Shown here: piece after piece, positions 24,413 to 34,100 of the stretch
How the letters are laid out: each line of letters begins with the position of its first letter
How positions within the stretch are numbered: the first letter of the stretch is position 1
Assembly: GCA_929200255.1 (NCBI GenBank)
Contig: CAKMYZ010000009.1
Coordinates: forward strand, 62,001-126,000
Direction: 5' to 3'
DNA from: an uncultured Alphaproteobacteria bacterium
GTDB taxonomy: Bacteria > Pseudomonadota > Alphaproteobacteria > Rhodobacterales > Rhodobacteraceae
Length of the DNA stretch: 64,000 nucleotides
The notes under the pieces: generated by a model
Seen by the model: the letters and a program-made list of their open reading frames with translations, nothing else
Told to the model about the DNA's origin: nothing
Database searches by the model: none
Position numbers and translations under genes: made by a program

Positions 24413-27400
24413 TCAGGCCACCATGGACGCGGCTTTTTTCAGATCAACTGAGACAAGCTGCGACACACCCTGTTCGCCCATCGTCACCCCAAACAGACGG
24501 TCCATCCGGCTCATCGTGACGGCGTGGTGGGTGATGATCAGAAAGCGGGTATCGGTCCGGCGGCACATCTCGTCCAGCAGATCGCAGAAACGGTTGACGT
24601 TGGCGTCGTCCAGCGGCGCATCAACCTCGTCCAGCACACAGATCGGGGCTGGGTTGGCAAGGAACACCGCAAAGATCAGCGCCAGCGCCGTCAGCGTCTG
24701 CTCACCACCCGACAACAGTGACAGCGTGCTCAGCTTTTTCCCCGGCGGTTGGCACATAATCTCCAGACCGGCCTCCAGCGGATCATCAGATTCCACCAAC
24801 ACCAGCTTGGCCTCACCGCCACCAAACAGATGAGTAAAGAGCAACCCAAAGTTTTCGTTCACCTGCTCAAAAGCCGTCAGCAGGCGTTCGCGGCCTTCCT
24901 TGTTCAGGCTCGCGATGCCGGAACGCAAGGCGGCAATCGCAGCCTCCAGATCGGTCTTTTCACCGACCAGCCCGTCATGTTCGGTCTGCACTTCTTTGGC
25001 GTCTTCTTCGGCGCGCAGGTTGACAGCGCCAAGGCTGTCGCGCTGGCGTTTCAACGCATTGACCTGTCCCTCGACGACCTCAGCCGCTGGCATCTGGTCC
25101 ACGTCGGTTTCCAAAGTTTCCAACAGTTTTTGCGGCGTAACGTCCTGCGCCTCCATGATCCGCTCTGCGGCATAGGCGACGGTTTCGCGGGCGGCATCTG
25201 ACCGTGCCTCGGACCGCGCGCGCGCCTCGCGCGCTTCAGAGGCTTCGCGCTCAGCATCACGTTCGGCATGTCCCGCAGCGCGCAGCGCAGTATCAGCTTC
25301 GGCCAGCTTGTCAGCACTGGCTTTGCGCCGGGTTTCTGCCTCATCGATCGCATCCGCCAGCTCAGAGCGTTTCGCCGCAATCTCTTCGGGGGCGGCGGTC
25401 GCCTCGGCCAATTCGACTTCCGAAGCACCCTTACGTTCGGCCAGTTCGGCTGTACGCTTGTTGGCTGTTTCCAACCGGTGCTTCCAGCCACTGATTTCCT
25501 TGGTGATTTCCTGACTGCGCTTCAAACGCGCCTCACCCTCGCGGCGCACTTCGTCATGGGCAGAGCGGTGCGACATCATTGTGATCCGCGCCGCCTCTAC
25601 TGTCATCTTGACGTCTTCGACCGAGGCGCGGGCGGTATCCAGATCGCCCAGGTCGCCGGCGGCTTTCTGGGCCTCAGCCAACGCGCGGCGGGCGTTCACG
25701 GCCTCTTCCTCATGGCGCTTCATCGCCAAGCCAAGACTTTCCAGCTTGCCTTGGCTAAGGTTGCGGTCGGCCTCGGCACGGCTTGCGGCCCGGTTGGCAT
25801 CTGCCACAGCGCGATCGGCGTCGCGGCGGGCTTGACGCGCGGCTTGGTCAGCCTCGGTCTGTTCACGCAAGAGCATTGTCAGCGTGACATGCGCCTGTTC
25901 AGCACCTTGGGCCGTCGCTGCTGCCTCTTCCAGATCACGCTTGAGTTCGGTCAGACGGTTCAACTGCTGCAACCGCAGCGCTGCCGCAGAGGGCGCATCC
26001 TCGGCACCCGCGCGGAACCCGTCCCAGCGCCACAGGTCGCCCTCAACCGAAACAAGCCTTTGACCCGGCTTCAGATCAGCCTGCAGTCGCGGACCATCGG
26101 CGACGTCAACCAACCCGACCTGACTCATCCGGCGCGCAAGGACCTCTGGCACGGTCACATAATTGGTCAGTGCACTCACACCGTCAGGCAAAGTCTGCGG
26201 TGCCGCGTAGCCGGGCAACAACGCCCAGCCCGATTTCGCGCCTGCGTCCACTTCTGGCGCGCGCAGATCATCAGCCAAGGCCGCCCCAAGCGCCTTTTCA
26301 TAGCCGCCCTGCACACGCAAAAGATCAAGAACCTGACCGCCTTCTGCCGTGTCGCGCTCCACCAGCTTGGCCAAAGCCGCGACCTCTGCGCGCAGGGCAT
26401 TGGCCTCACCTTCGGCTTCGGATCGCAGCGCGCGCGCATCACTTTCGCGCGTTTGTGTTTCAGCCCGCGCCGTTTCCGCCGTCGTCAGCGCCAGATCGGC
26501 CGCTTCGGCAGCTGCAACCGCCGCTTTCTCTGCCTCTCCTGCAACGGCGAAATCAGCCTCTGCCTTCGTCAGTGCGGCGTCAGCCTCTGCCATCGCAGAT
26601 TTTGCGCGGGCGGCCTCCGCCTCACTCTTTTCCAATGTCGTGCGATTGTCGTCGAGCAAACGCTGTGCCGACTGGTGCCGGGCCGCCAGCCGCGCCACAT
26701 CTTCGGTTAGCTGGGCCAGATCATCTTCGCGCTGTTGCAGGATACCGGCGGCGTCGCGGGCTGCTGCCTGCGCCTCTTCCAAACGCACGTCGTGGCCCTT
26801 GCCTGCTTTTTCAATCTCACGTGCTTCCCATTCAAGCCGCTCAATCGTTTCACCCGCATCCATATTCAGCCCGCTTTCGCGGTCCATGTCGCGGGTCAGC
26901 TGGTCAATACGGGCGCGCAGCGTTTCGATCATTTCGCGGGCGCGCTGCTCCTGATCTGTTAGCGTGTCGCGCTGCACTTGCAGGCGTTGCAGGACAGCTG
27001 CTGCAATTGCCTCTTCCTCACGCAAGGATGGCAAAACCTCTTCGGCTTTGGCACGCGCCTTTGCAGCCTCGCGCGCCGCTTTCTCAGCTTGCGCCGCGAC
27101 TGTCGTGCGCTCTCGCAGTTGATCAGCAGCCGCCAGCAAAGCCTCATCCGCTTCTTTCCAGCGGCGGAACAACAACATGCCTTCCGCGCGGCGCAGCTTG
27201 TCACCAATCTCGCGGTAGCGCGTGGCCTGTTTGGCCTGACGGGCCAACTGCCCCAGCTGCGCCGCAAGCTGTTCGATAACGTCATCAACGCGCGTCAGGT
27301 TTGTTTCTGCGCCTTTCAGCTTCAACTCGGCCTCATGACGGCGTTGGTAAAGGCCGGAAATGCCCGCGGCTTCTTCCAGAATGCGCCGCCGCGATTTTGG

Positions 27401-27907
27401 CTTGGCGTTGATCAGCTCGGAAATTTGCCCCTGACGCACCAGCGCCGGAGAATGCGCACCAGTTGACGCATCAGCAAAGAGCATCTGCACATCACGCGCC
27501 CGGACATCCTTCACCCCAACCTTATAGGCCGAACCCGCATCACGGGTGATCCGCCGGATAATCTCAAGATTGTCATTATCGTTGAACGCAGCAGGCGCCA
27601 GCCGTTCACCGTTGTCGATGACCAGCGATACCTCGGCAAAATTTCGGGCGGGCCGCGTGGCCGCACCGGCAAAGATCACGTCTTCCATGCCGCCGCCGCG
27701 CATCGCCTTGGGGCGGTTTTCACCCATAACCCAGCGCAGCGCCTCAAGCAGATTGGACTTGCCACAGCCATTGGGACCGACAACACCCGTCAGCCCATCC
27801 GCGATGATCAGATCGGTCGGGTCTACAAAGCTTTTGAAGCCGTTCAATCTCAGTTTGCTAAAGCGCAATGATTCTTGCCTGCGTGATTCCTCAAGGTGCA
27901 AAACCAT
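24413..27907 (-). CDS. smc: Chromosome segregation SMC protein
   Basis: A 1164-residue ABC-type ATPase that, as a dimer with ScpA/ScpB, organises and segregates the chromosome. Domains: ATP head with Walker A GPNGCGKS at 44-51; coiled coil; a hinge about 500-640; second coiled coil; C-terminal head with signature LSGGEQTLTALAL and Walker B CVLDEVDAPLDD. Length is normal. Two starts are possible: ATG at 27907 with GAGGGG 5 bases upstream, or an internal TTG at 27869 that begins at the usual family N-terminus (RFSKLRLNGFKSF). The stronger Shine-Dalgarno favours the longer form. Confidence 0.97.
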   Translation of the reverse strand: MVLHLEESRRQESLRFSKLRLNGFKSFVDPTDLIIADGLTGVVGPNGCGKSNLLEALRWVMGENRPKAMRGGGMEDVIFAGAATRPARNFAEVSLVIDNGERLAPAAFNDNDNLEIIRRITRDAGSAYKVGVKDVRARDVQMLFADASTGAHSPALVRQGQISELINAKPKSRRRILEEAAGISGLYQRRHEAELKLKGAETNLTRVDDVIEQLAAQLGQLARQAKQATRYREIGDKLRRAEGMLLFRRWKEADEALLAAADQLRERTTVAAQAEKAAREAAKARAKAEEVLPSLREEEAIAAAVLQRLQVQRDTLTDQEQRAREMIETLRARIDQLTRDMDRESGLNMDAGETIERLEWEAREIEKAGKGHDVRLEEAQAAARDAAGILQQREDDLAQLTEDVARLAARHQSAQRLLDDNRTTLEKSEAEAARAKSAMAEADAALTKAEADFAVAGEAEKAAVAAAEAADLALTTAETARAETQTRESDARALRSEAEGEANALRAEVAALAKLVERDTAEGGQVLDLLRVQGGYEKALGAALADDLRAPEVDAGAKSGWALLPGYAAPQTLPDGVSALTNYVTVPEVLARRMSQVGLVDVADGPRLQADLKPGQRLVSVEGDLWRWDGFRAGAEDAPSAAALRLQQLNRLTELKRDLEEAAATAQGAEQAHVTLTMLLREQTEADQAARQARRDADRAVADANRAASRAEADRNLSQGKLESLGLAMKRHEEEAVNARRALAEAQKAAGDLGDLDTARASVEDVKMTVEAARITMMSHRSAHDEVRREGEARLKRSQEITKEISGWKHRLETANKRTAELAERKGASEVELAEATAAPEEIAAKRSELADAIDEAETRRKASADKLAEADTALRAAGHAERDAEREASEAREARARSEARSDAARETVAYAAERIMEAQDVTPQKLLETLETDVDQMPAAEVVEGQVNALKRQRDSLGAVNLRAEEDAKEVQTEHDGLVGEKTDLEAAIAALRSGIASLNKEGRERLLTAFEQVNENFGLLFTHLFGGGEAKLVLVESDDPLEAGLEIMCQPPGKKLSTLSLLSGGEQTLTALALIFAVFLANPAPICVLDEVDAPLDDANVNRFCDLLDEMCRRTDTRFLIITHHAVTMSRMDRLFGVTMGEQGVSQLVSVDLKKAASMVA

Positions 27908-28113
27908 CGCGCCCCCTCAGGCCACGAGTCAACGGTGAAGGCCCCGTATCTGCCATGATCCGCCGGGTTATCCACAAGATATTGCGTATTTCGGCCGATA
28001 TACCATCGCTATCGTGGTGCCGTTGGGGTGTCTCGCAACGCCGCGTGGCGTCATCTGAACCGTAAACGTCGGTTTCCAGCTTGACGCCCTGGGCGCAAAG
28101 GGCGCACAACATG
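27908..28113. other. Intergenic stretch between smc and the cobalamin riboswitch
   Basis: About 200 bases that must hold the divergent promoters for smc and for the riboswitch-cbiM transcript. I see no supported gene or clear operator in it. Confidence 0.4.
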
Positions 28114-28310
28114 TGGGCACGGTTCCCCGCACGACGCCAAGCGTCAGGGGATCAAATGGGAATGTGGACGGGCCGATCCTTGTCGGAGGCCTAAAGCCAC
28201 AGCCGCCCCCGCGACTGTATGCGGTGAGTGCTTTGCGACAAGGCCACTGGGGTTTCACCCTGGGAAGGCAGCAAAGTGCATCGACCCGCGAGCCAGGAGA
28301 CCAGCCATGC
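28114..28310 (+). promoter_or_regulatory. Cobalamin (AdoCbl-class) riboswitch
   Basis: All hallmark elements occur in order on the plus strand: CGGTTCCCC...GGGGATCAAATGGGAA at 28120-28163, GCCGCCCCCGCGACTGT at 28203-28219, GCCACTGG at 28243-28250, TGGGAAGGC at 28261-28269 and the B12 box AGCCAGGAGACCAGCC at 28291-28306. It precedes the cbiM-like gene by 50 bases. A hairpin GCCGTC-GGGGAT-GACGGC at 28325-28342 lies between the B12 box and the GAGG Shine-Dalgarno, suggesting control of translation initiation when cobalamin binds. Confidence 0.95.
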
Positions 28311-28359
28311 AAGATCGTGTTCAAGCCGTCGGGGATGACGGCATAGAGAGGAAAACAAA

Positions 28360-29034
28360 ATGCACATCGAACCAGGAATTATCACCGGGGCCAAAATCGC
28401 CCTGTCCTATGCCACTGCCGCCGGGGCGACCGTTTATGCCGCCAAACTGACATGGGAAAACCTGCGGGATCGCGGGATCGCGTCACTTGCAGGCCGCGCC
28501 TTGATTGCAACGATCGCCGTTGTCATCTTTTTCGAAGTTCTGCCGCATATGTCGGTGGGTGTGTCAGAGGTTCACTTTATCCTTGGCTCCTCGCTTTTAC
28601 TGATGCTGGGTACCGCACCTGCCGCCATCGGCCTTGCCGCAGGTTTGCTGATCCAGGCACTGTTCCTGTCGCCAAGTGATCTGCCGCAGTATGGTGCCAA
28701 TCTGACAACACTTCTGGTGCCGCTCTTTGGTCTGCACATGTTGTCCAAGCACGTCATCGCCAAAGGCACGGCCTATGTTGATCTGACATACAAGCAAGCG
28801 CTTGCCATGTCGGCCACATACCAAGGTGGTATTGTCGCATGGGTTGCCTTCTGGGCGTTCTACGGTGCGGGTTTCGGGGCCGAGAATGTCTCAGCCGTCA
28901 TGTCATTTGGTGCAGCCTACATGCTTGTGCTGCTGATCGAACCGATTGCCGATCTGGGTCTTTTGGCCATCGCCAAAGGCAAGCGCCGGTTCGAAGGCAG
29001 CGGGCTGGTGACACCACGGCTATACGCCGCCTGA
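28360..29034 (+). CDS. cbiM: CbiM-like cobalt ECF-transporter membrane subunit
   Basis: A 224-residue inner-membrane protein with about six hydrophobic segments. It begins MHIEPGIITGAKIALSYATA, matching the CbiM family habit of an N-terminal Met-His-Ile that forms the metal site, and includes EVLPHMSVGVSEVHFILGS. The CbiM group captures Co2+ for uptake. It sits directly behind a cobalamin riboswitch, so high cobalamin should turn it down. No CbiN, CbiQ or CbiO gene follows, so either the energising subunits are elsewhere or the protein works alone. Confidence 0.85.
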   Translation: MHIEPGIITGAKIALSYATAAGATVYAAKLTWENLRDRGIASLAGRALIATIAVVIFFEVLPHMSVGVSEVHFILGSSLLLMLGTAPAAIGLAAGLLIQALFLSPSDLPQYGANLTTLLVPLFGLHMLSKHVIAKGTAYVDLTYKQALAMSATYQGGIVAWVAFWAFYGAGFGAENVSAVMSFGAAYMLVLLIEPIADLGLLAIAKGKRRFEGSGLVTPRLYAA

Positions 29035-29056
29035 TCTGGAATGTGCGTGATAGAAC

Positions 29057-29085
29057 GGGCGGTCCCTTCCGGGGCCGTCCTTTCT
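29057..29085 (+). terminator. Probable terminator of cbiM
   Basis: GGGCGGTCCC-TTCC-GGGGCCGTCC can form a 10-bp stem with two wobble pairs, followed by TTTCT and, further on, a run of six T. It is 22 bases past the cbiM stop and would separate the riboswitch-controlled gene from the cobW unit. Confidence 0.5.
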
Positions 29086-29098
29086 GATCTGCCTTTTT

Positions 29099-29113
29099 TG
29101 GTACGCCGTACCA
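29099..29113. promoter_or_regulatory. GGTAC palindrome, possible operator
   Basis: TGGTACGCCGTACCA is a perfect inverted repeat (7-bp arms, one central base) 34 bases upstream of a well-placed Shine-Dalgarno. A near-identical palindrome, TTGGTACGTACCAA, lies before the hydrolase gene at 40638, suggesting one regulator for both sites. Confidence 0.4.
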
Positions 29114-29147
29114 TAGGGTGCATCGCATCACACACAGGAAGATCGCT

Positions 29148-29216
29148 ATGAATAGCCTCATAGCACTCGCAGCAGTACCGGCCACTGGCACATGGGCATC
29201 TTCTCAGCAACGATGA
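29148..29216 (+). pseudogene. Micro-ORF with signal-peptide-like start, possible decayed gene
   Basis: A 22-codon ORF (begins MNSLIALAAVPATGTWAS) with an AGGAAG Shine-Dalgarno 7 bases before the ATG. Its hydrophobic start looks like the beginning of an exported protein, but it ends early in an ATGA overlap with a second small frame. It may be the broken 5' end of a former secreted-protein gene. Confidence 0.3.
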
Positions 29217-29362
29217 AAATCGTCGTACCGATGTATGAGACCATGCGCCACATGATCAACCTCCCCAAAGGTGCGGTCACACGGCACGCCTACTCGGGCG
29301 GCGGCGATCACAAGGCCAGAACCGCCGATAGTGAGCTGCTATTTGTGGCAAAAAATTTGTAA
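29213..29362 (+). CDS. Short 49-residue ORF of uncertain status
   Basis: Starts MKIVVPMYETM and includes NLPKGAVTRHAYSGGGDHKA. It overlaps the preceding micro-ORF by 4 bases, so the two may be coupled, or be fragments of one gene split by a frameshift. No family recognised. It ends 63 bases before cobW. Confidence 0.3.
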   Translation: MKIVVPMYETMRHMINLPKGAVTRHAYSGGGDHKARTADSELLFVAKNL

Positions 29363-29425
29363 TTGAATTGGCCTGATCAGATCCCTGATCGACCACGCAC
29401 ACCATCGTATTGAATTGGACAAAAC

Positions 29426-30493
29426 ATGCCCGCCAAGATCCCTGCCACGGTTGTCACCGGCTTTCTGGGTGCCGGAAAAACGACCTTGATCCGCCATATG
29501 CTGCAGAATGCGCAAGGCAAGAAAATCGCCTTGATCATCAATGAATTTGGCGACCTTGGAGTTGATGGAGACATCCTAAAGGGTTGCGGGGATGAGGTCT
29601 GCACAGAGGACGATATTGTGGAACTGTCCAATGGCTGTATCTGCTGCACCGTTGCCGATGATTTCATACCAACGATGGAGGCACTGCTGGCCCGGACCGA
29701 CAAACCCGATCACATCGTGATCGAAACCTCCGGCCTTGCCCTGCCACAACCGCTGGTCCGTGCCTTCAACTGGCCGGGCATTTCCACCAAAGTCACCGTC
29801 GATGGCGTCGTGACCGTTGTGGACGGGCGCGCCGTCCACGACGGCCAGTTTGCGCATAACATTGCGGCCGTTGACGCCCAGCGCGCGCAGGACGAAAATC
29901 TTGATCACGAAACGCCGCTGTCAGAATTGTTCGAGGATCAGATCGCCTGTGCGGATATGATCGTGGTGAACAAAACCGATCTCTTGGCCGCATCCGAGGC
30001 GGACGCACTGTCGTCAAAACTCAAGACAGAGTCCCGCGATGGTGTGCAGGTCGTGAAAGCCGCCATGGGTGCATTGCCCGTCGACGTACTGCTTGGCCAA
30101 GGCATTGGGGCTGAGGGCGATCTTGCGGCACGCCACGAGGTTCACCACCATCACCACCATGATGATGACCACGACGAGGACGATCACGACCATGAACACG
30201 CGCATGGCCATGATGAGTTCGAAAGCTTTATCGTGACACGCGGCGAAATAGCGGATGCAAATGCTTTCGCCCAACAGGTCGCAGACGTGATCCGGGCCAA
30301 TGGCATCCTGCGCCTCAAAGGTTTCGTCGCTATCGCGGGCAAGCCCATGCGCCTGACACTGCAAGCCGTTGGGCCGCGTGTTGACACATATTTCGACCAG
30401 CCCTTCGGCGACGCCCTGCGCGAAACGCGGCTGGTTGTCATCGGTGAGGCGGGCCTTGATCAGGCCGCGATCGCAGCCGCCTTGCAAGCATGA
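29426..30493 (+). CDS. cobW: CobW metallochaperone GTPase
   Basis: A 355-residue G3E-family GTPase thought to deliver cobalt during cobalamin synthesis. It has the P-loop GFLGAGKTT at 12-20, the metal-site motif NGCICCTV, the base-recognition VVNKTDLL, and a very His/Asp-rich insertion (about 235-265) that should bind metal. The C-terminal CobW_C domain ends the protein. It opens a plus-strand unit leading to cobN and overlaps the GNAT gene by 4 bases. Confidence 0.95.
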   Translation: MPAKIPATVVTGFLGAGKTTLIRHMLQNAQGKKIALIINEFGDLGVDGDILKGCGDEVCTEDDIVELSNGCICCTVADDFIPTMEALLARTDKPDHIVIETSGLALPQPLVRAFNWPGISTKVTVDGVVTVVDGRAVHDGQFAHNIAAVDAQRAQDENLDHETPLSELFEDQIACADMIVVNKTDLLAASEADALSSKLKTESRDGVQVVKAAMGALPVDVLLGQGIGAEGDLAARHEVHHHHHHDDDHDEDDHDHEHAHGHDEFESFIVTRGEIADANAFAQQVADVIRANGILRLKGFVAIAGKPMRLTLQAVGPRVDTYFDQPFGDALRETRLVVIGEAGLDQAAIAAALQA

Positions 30494-30945
30494 TCATCGT
30501 TGAGCGCAGCAACCCGCGCGAAGCCGGTGCCGCAGTCTTGCTGCAACAAAGCCATGCGCTGATGGAAAGCCTCTTTCCACCAGAGGATAATTTCTATCTC
30601 GGCGTGGATAGCCTCATGGCACCGCATATCCATTTCTTCACTGCACGCGATGGTGACTTGATCTGCGGCACAGGCGCATTGGCGGTGAAAGACGGCTATG
30701 GAGAAGTGAAATCCATGTTTGTCACCGAGGAGGCCCGGGGAAAAGGCGTCGCCAGCGCCCTGCTGCGACAGATCGAGGATCAGGCGCGCGAAGAAAACCT
30801 ACCCGTTCTGAAACTGGAGACCGGCAACGTCCTGCACGCGGCGCACAAGCTCTACCGGCGGCACGGCTTCACCGATTGCGATGTTTTCGGCGAGTATGAG
30901 GCCGCAAAGAGCTCCATCTTCATGGAAAAATCACTGTGCGCTTAG
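30490..30945 (+). CDS. GNAT family N-acetyltransferase
   Basis: A 151-residue acetyl-CoA-dependent acetyltransferase. The fold is shown by VKSMFVTEEARGKGVASALL (acetyl-CoA pyrophosphate loop R/Q-x-x-G-x-G/A near 82-87) and the C-terminal LYRRHGFTDC motif. The substrate is unknown. It overlaps cobW by 4 bases, so it is co-translated with it, and its end overlaps the convergent small gene by 4 bases. Confidence 0.88.
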   Translation: MIIVERSNPREAGAAVLLQQSHALMESLFPPEDNFYLGVDSLMAPHIHFFTARDGDLICGTGALAVKDGYGEVKSMFVTEEARGKGVASALLRQIEDQAREENLPVLKLETGNVLHAAHKLYRRHGFTDCDVFGEYEAAKSSIFMEKSLCA

Positions 30946-31106
30946 TCAGCTTTCTTTGCCTCTGCCGCGGCTTTCATCCGTGCCAGCAGCTCATCTTTGC
31001 TGGGGCGCTGGCCAAATGGCTTTTTCTTGGATCCATGTGCGTTATGCTCAAGATGTTTTGGTGCTTTTTTACCCAATTTCGGCGCTCCTGCGGCTTTGTA
31101 GTCCAT
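30942..31106 (-). CDS. Small basic protein of unknown function inside the cob cluster
   Basis: A 54-residue lysine-rich protein, MDYKAAGAPKLGKKAPKH at the start and a helical C-terminus DELLARMKAAAEAKK. No family recognised. Starts at 31106 and 31112 are both possible; AAGG is better spaced for 31106. It is antisense to the cobW-GNAT-cobN transcript, sitting in the gap between GNAT and cobN, so either that unit has a second promoter or transcription runs over it. Confidence 0.6.
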   Translation of the reverse strand: MDYKAAGAPKLGKKAPKHLEHNAHGSKKKPFGQRPSKDELLARMKAAAEAKKAD

Positions 31107-31153
31107 GGTCATAATCCTTTGCTTGCGCAGCAACTAACATGGGGGGCGCTCTG

Positions 31154-34100
31154 ATGCACCTGCTCGCAGCGACCCCCGGTGCAATCTCTGATGGGACAGA
31201 GCCGGTTGATCTAGGCCAGACCCCATCGGATGTGGTGATCATCTCTGCCGCCGACACGGAACTGGCCGCACTCTCGGACGCGCGGGCGGAAATGGAAAGC
31301 CCGCCCGGCCTGCGTCTGGCCAATATGATGCACCAGACGCATCCGATGTCCGTTGACCTGCATCTGGACGATTGTGCCACAAAATCACGGCTGGTGATTG
31401 CGCGTATCCTTGGTGGAGCCGGTTACTGGAAATACGGTTTGACCCAATATGCAGCGCGCCTGCGCGAGGCGGGCGTTCCCTTTGCAGCCCTGCCCGGCGA
31501 CGACAAACCGGACCAGGAGTTGCGCGAACTTTCGACGGTCCCAGGCAAAGATTATGATGCGCTTTGGGCCTACTTCGTCGAAGGCGGGCCACAAAACAGC
31601 ACCAACCTGCTGGCCTACGCCAAGGCGATGCTTGAAGGTGGCGAAAAGCCTGCCAGCCCTGCGCCGTTGCTACGGGCGGGTGTCTATTGGCCGGGGGCCG
31701 GTATCGCGGATCTGGCCGCCGCACAAGCAGACTGGACCGGCGGCGCTCCCATCGTCCCCATCATCTTCTACCGCGCGCTGGTGCAAGGCGGCGGGCTGAA
31801 CCCCATCAACCGCCTGACACGCAGCCTGTCGCGCGCAGGCCTCAACCCGCTGCCGATCTTTGTGGCCAGCCTCAAAGACCCGGTGAGCACAGCAACCCTG
31901 CAACACCTCTTCGCAGAAGCCCCGCCAGAGGTCATTCTGAACTGCACCGCCTTCGCCGTGGGCAGCCCACATGACGGCGACGACAGCCCGCAGAACCCTC
32001 TGCTGGTCAATGACGCGCCCATCTTTCAGGTCATCCTCTCGAGCGCATCAGAGGCCGCATGGGCCGAAGGCCTGCACGGCCTCACCGCCCGCGATATTGC
32101 CATGAACGTGGCCCTGCCAGAGGTGGATGGGCGCATTCTGTCCCGCGCCATCAGCTTCAAAGGCGAAGCATTCTTTGATGAGGCAACACAATGCCCCATC
32201 GCCACCTATCAGGCGCGCGGCGACCGGGTGGATTTTGTCACGCAACTGACCAAAGGATGGGCAAATCTGCGGCGCACGCCCACTGCTGACAAGAAAACTG
32301 CGCTTATCCTCGCCAACTACCCCAACAAGGACGGCAGGCTGGCAAATGGTGTCGGCCTCGATACGCCCGCGGCAACGGTTCACGTCCTCAACCTGTTGAA
32401 GGCCGAAGGGCACGACGTCGCACCACCCGCCGATAGCACCACCCTCATGGCGCAAATCATGGCCGGCCCGACAAACTGGCTCACCGATCGCGCCGACAAA
32501 GACGGCGGAGAGGTGCTACCCCTCGACCTCTACACGCAGTACTTCGAAGCGCTCCCCTGGGACATCAAGGAACAAATCACCACCCGCTGGGGCGCACCCG
32601 ACCAGGACCCCTTTCTACGTCCGATCAAACGTCCGCCGGAGGCTCCGGCCAGCGCCACAAGCTTAGGGTTCGCCTTGAGCACCCATCGCTTCGGCAACGC
32701 GGTGGTCGGTTTGCAACCCGCGCGCGGCTATAACATCGATCCAACGGATACCTATCATTCTCCCGATCTGGTCCCGCCGCACAACTACCTCGCCTTCTAC
32801 TTCTGGCTGCGGCGCCACTGGGGCGCGGATGCCATCGTACACATGGGCAAACATGGCAATCTGGAATGGCTGCCGGGCAAGGCTGTGGCCTTGTCGGACA
32901 CCTGCTGGCCCGAAGCCGTCTTCGGCCCCACACCGCATATCTACCCTTTCATCGTGAACGACCCCGGCGAAGGCACCCAGGCCAAGCGCCGCACATCTGC
33001 GGTCATTGTTGACCACCTGACCCCACCGCTGACACGCGCAGAAAGCTATGGTCCGCTGCGCGACCTCGAAGCCTTAGTCGACGAATACTACGAAGCTGCA
33101 GGCGTGGACCCGCGCCGGATCGACCATCTGCGCGGCGAAATCCTGTCTCTTTCGGACGTCACCGGCTTGGCCAAAGACGCAGGGTTTACCGGGGACCAGG
33201 ACGGTGATCTAGGCAAGCTGGACGCGTACTTGTGCGAATTGAAAGAGGCGCAAATTCGCGATGGGCTGCATATCTTTGGACGATCTCCGACCGGGCAACA
33301 AGAACGCGACCTCGCCATCGCGCTAGCGCGTGTCCCGCGGGGCGACGGCAAAGGCGAAAACTCCTCACTCCTGCGCGCGCTGGCCAGTGACCTGAACCTC
33401 AGCATTGACCCGCTTGATTGCGATATGGGAGGCACACCACCTGAAAAACCAGACGCCCTGGCCGATGGCACGACGTGGCGCACGAACGGCGATACCATCG
33501 AGAAACTCGAAGCGCTTTCCCAACGCATGATCACCCGTGAAGAGAACCCGCCGGGACCAAAAAGCGCGGTCGTGCTCACGGAAATCCAGACGCATATCCT
33601 GCCTACTGTCCAGGCCTGTGGCGCGGCAGAAGGCACCGCTCTGCTCACCGCGCTCTCTGGCCATTTCGTGCCACCCGGCCCCTCTGGCGCCCCCACACGC
33701 GGGCGCATGGACGTTCTGCCCACGGGCCGCAATTTTTATTCTGTCGACAGCCGCGCGGTGCCGACCCCAACCGCTTGGGCGCTGGGGTGGAAATCCGCCA
33801 ACCTGCTGATCGAAAAGCATCTACAGGACCATGGTGACTGGCCGCGCAGCATGCTGGTCACCGCTTGGGGCACCGCCAATATGCGCACCGGCGGCGATGA
33901 CATTGCACAGGCCCTCGCCCTCATGGGGGTCAAACCGACGTGGGACAGCGCCAACCGCCGCGTCACCGGGTTTGAGGTATTGCCCCATTCGGTGTTGGGC
34001 CGTCCGCGTGTTGACGTCACGCTGCGCATCTCCGGTTTTTTCCGCGACGCCTTTCCGCAATTGATCGCTCTGGTCGATAGCGCGGCCCGCGCGGTGCAGG

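Larger units (their letters stand above)
29035..29425. other. Intergenic region between cbiM and cobW
   Basis: This 391-base gap holds a probable cbiM terminator (29057-29085), a palindrome TGGTACGCCGTACCA at 29099-29113, and two overlapping micro-ORFs (29148-29216 and 29213-29362) described separately. The cobW promoter must lie in the last 200 bases, unless the micro-ORFs share it. Confidence 0.6.

Noticed and set aside
25268-26710. 480-residue frame antisense to smc
   Set aside because: Mirror of the SMC coiled-coil codons; composition is implausible for a protein and smc is certain.
28113-28346. 77-residue plus-strand frame across the riboswitch
   Set aside because: It coincides with conserved riboswitch RNA elements, which explain the sequence better than coding.
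30140-30210. Repeat-like GAT/CAC run
   Set aside because: Codes for the His/Asp-rich metal-binding loop of CobW.
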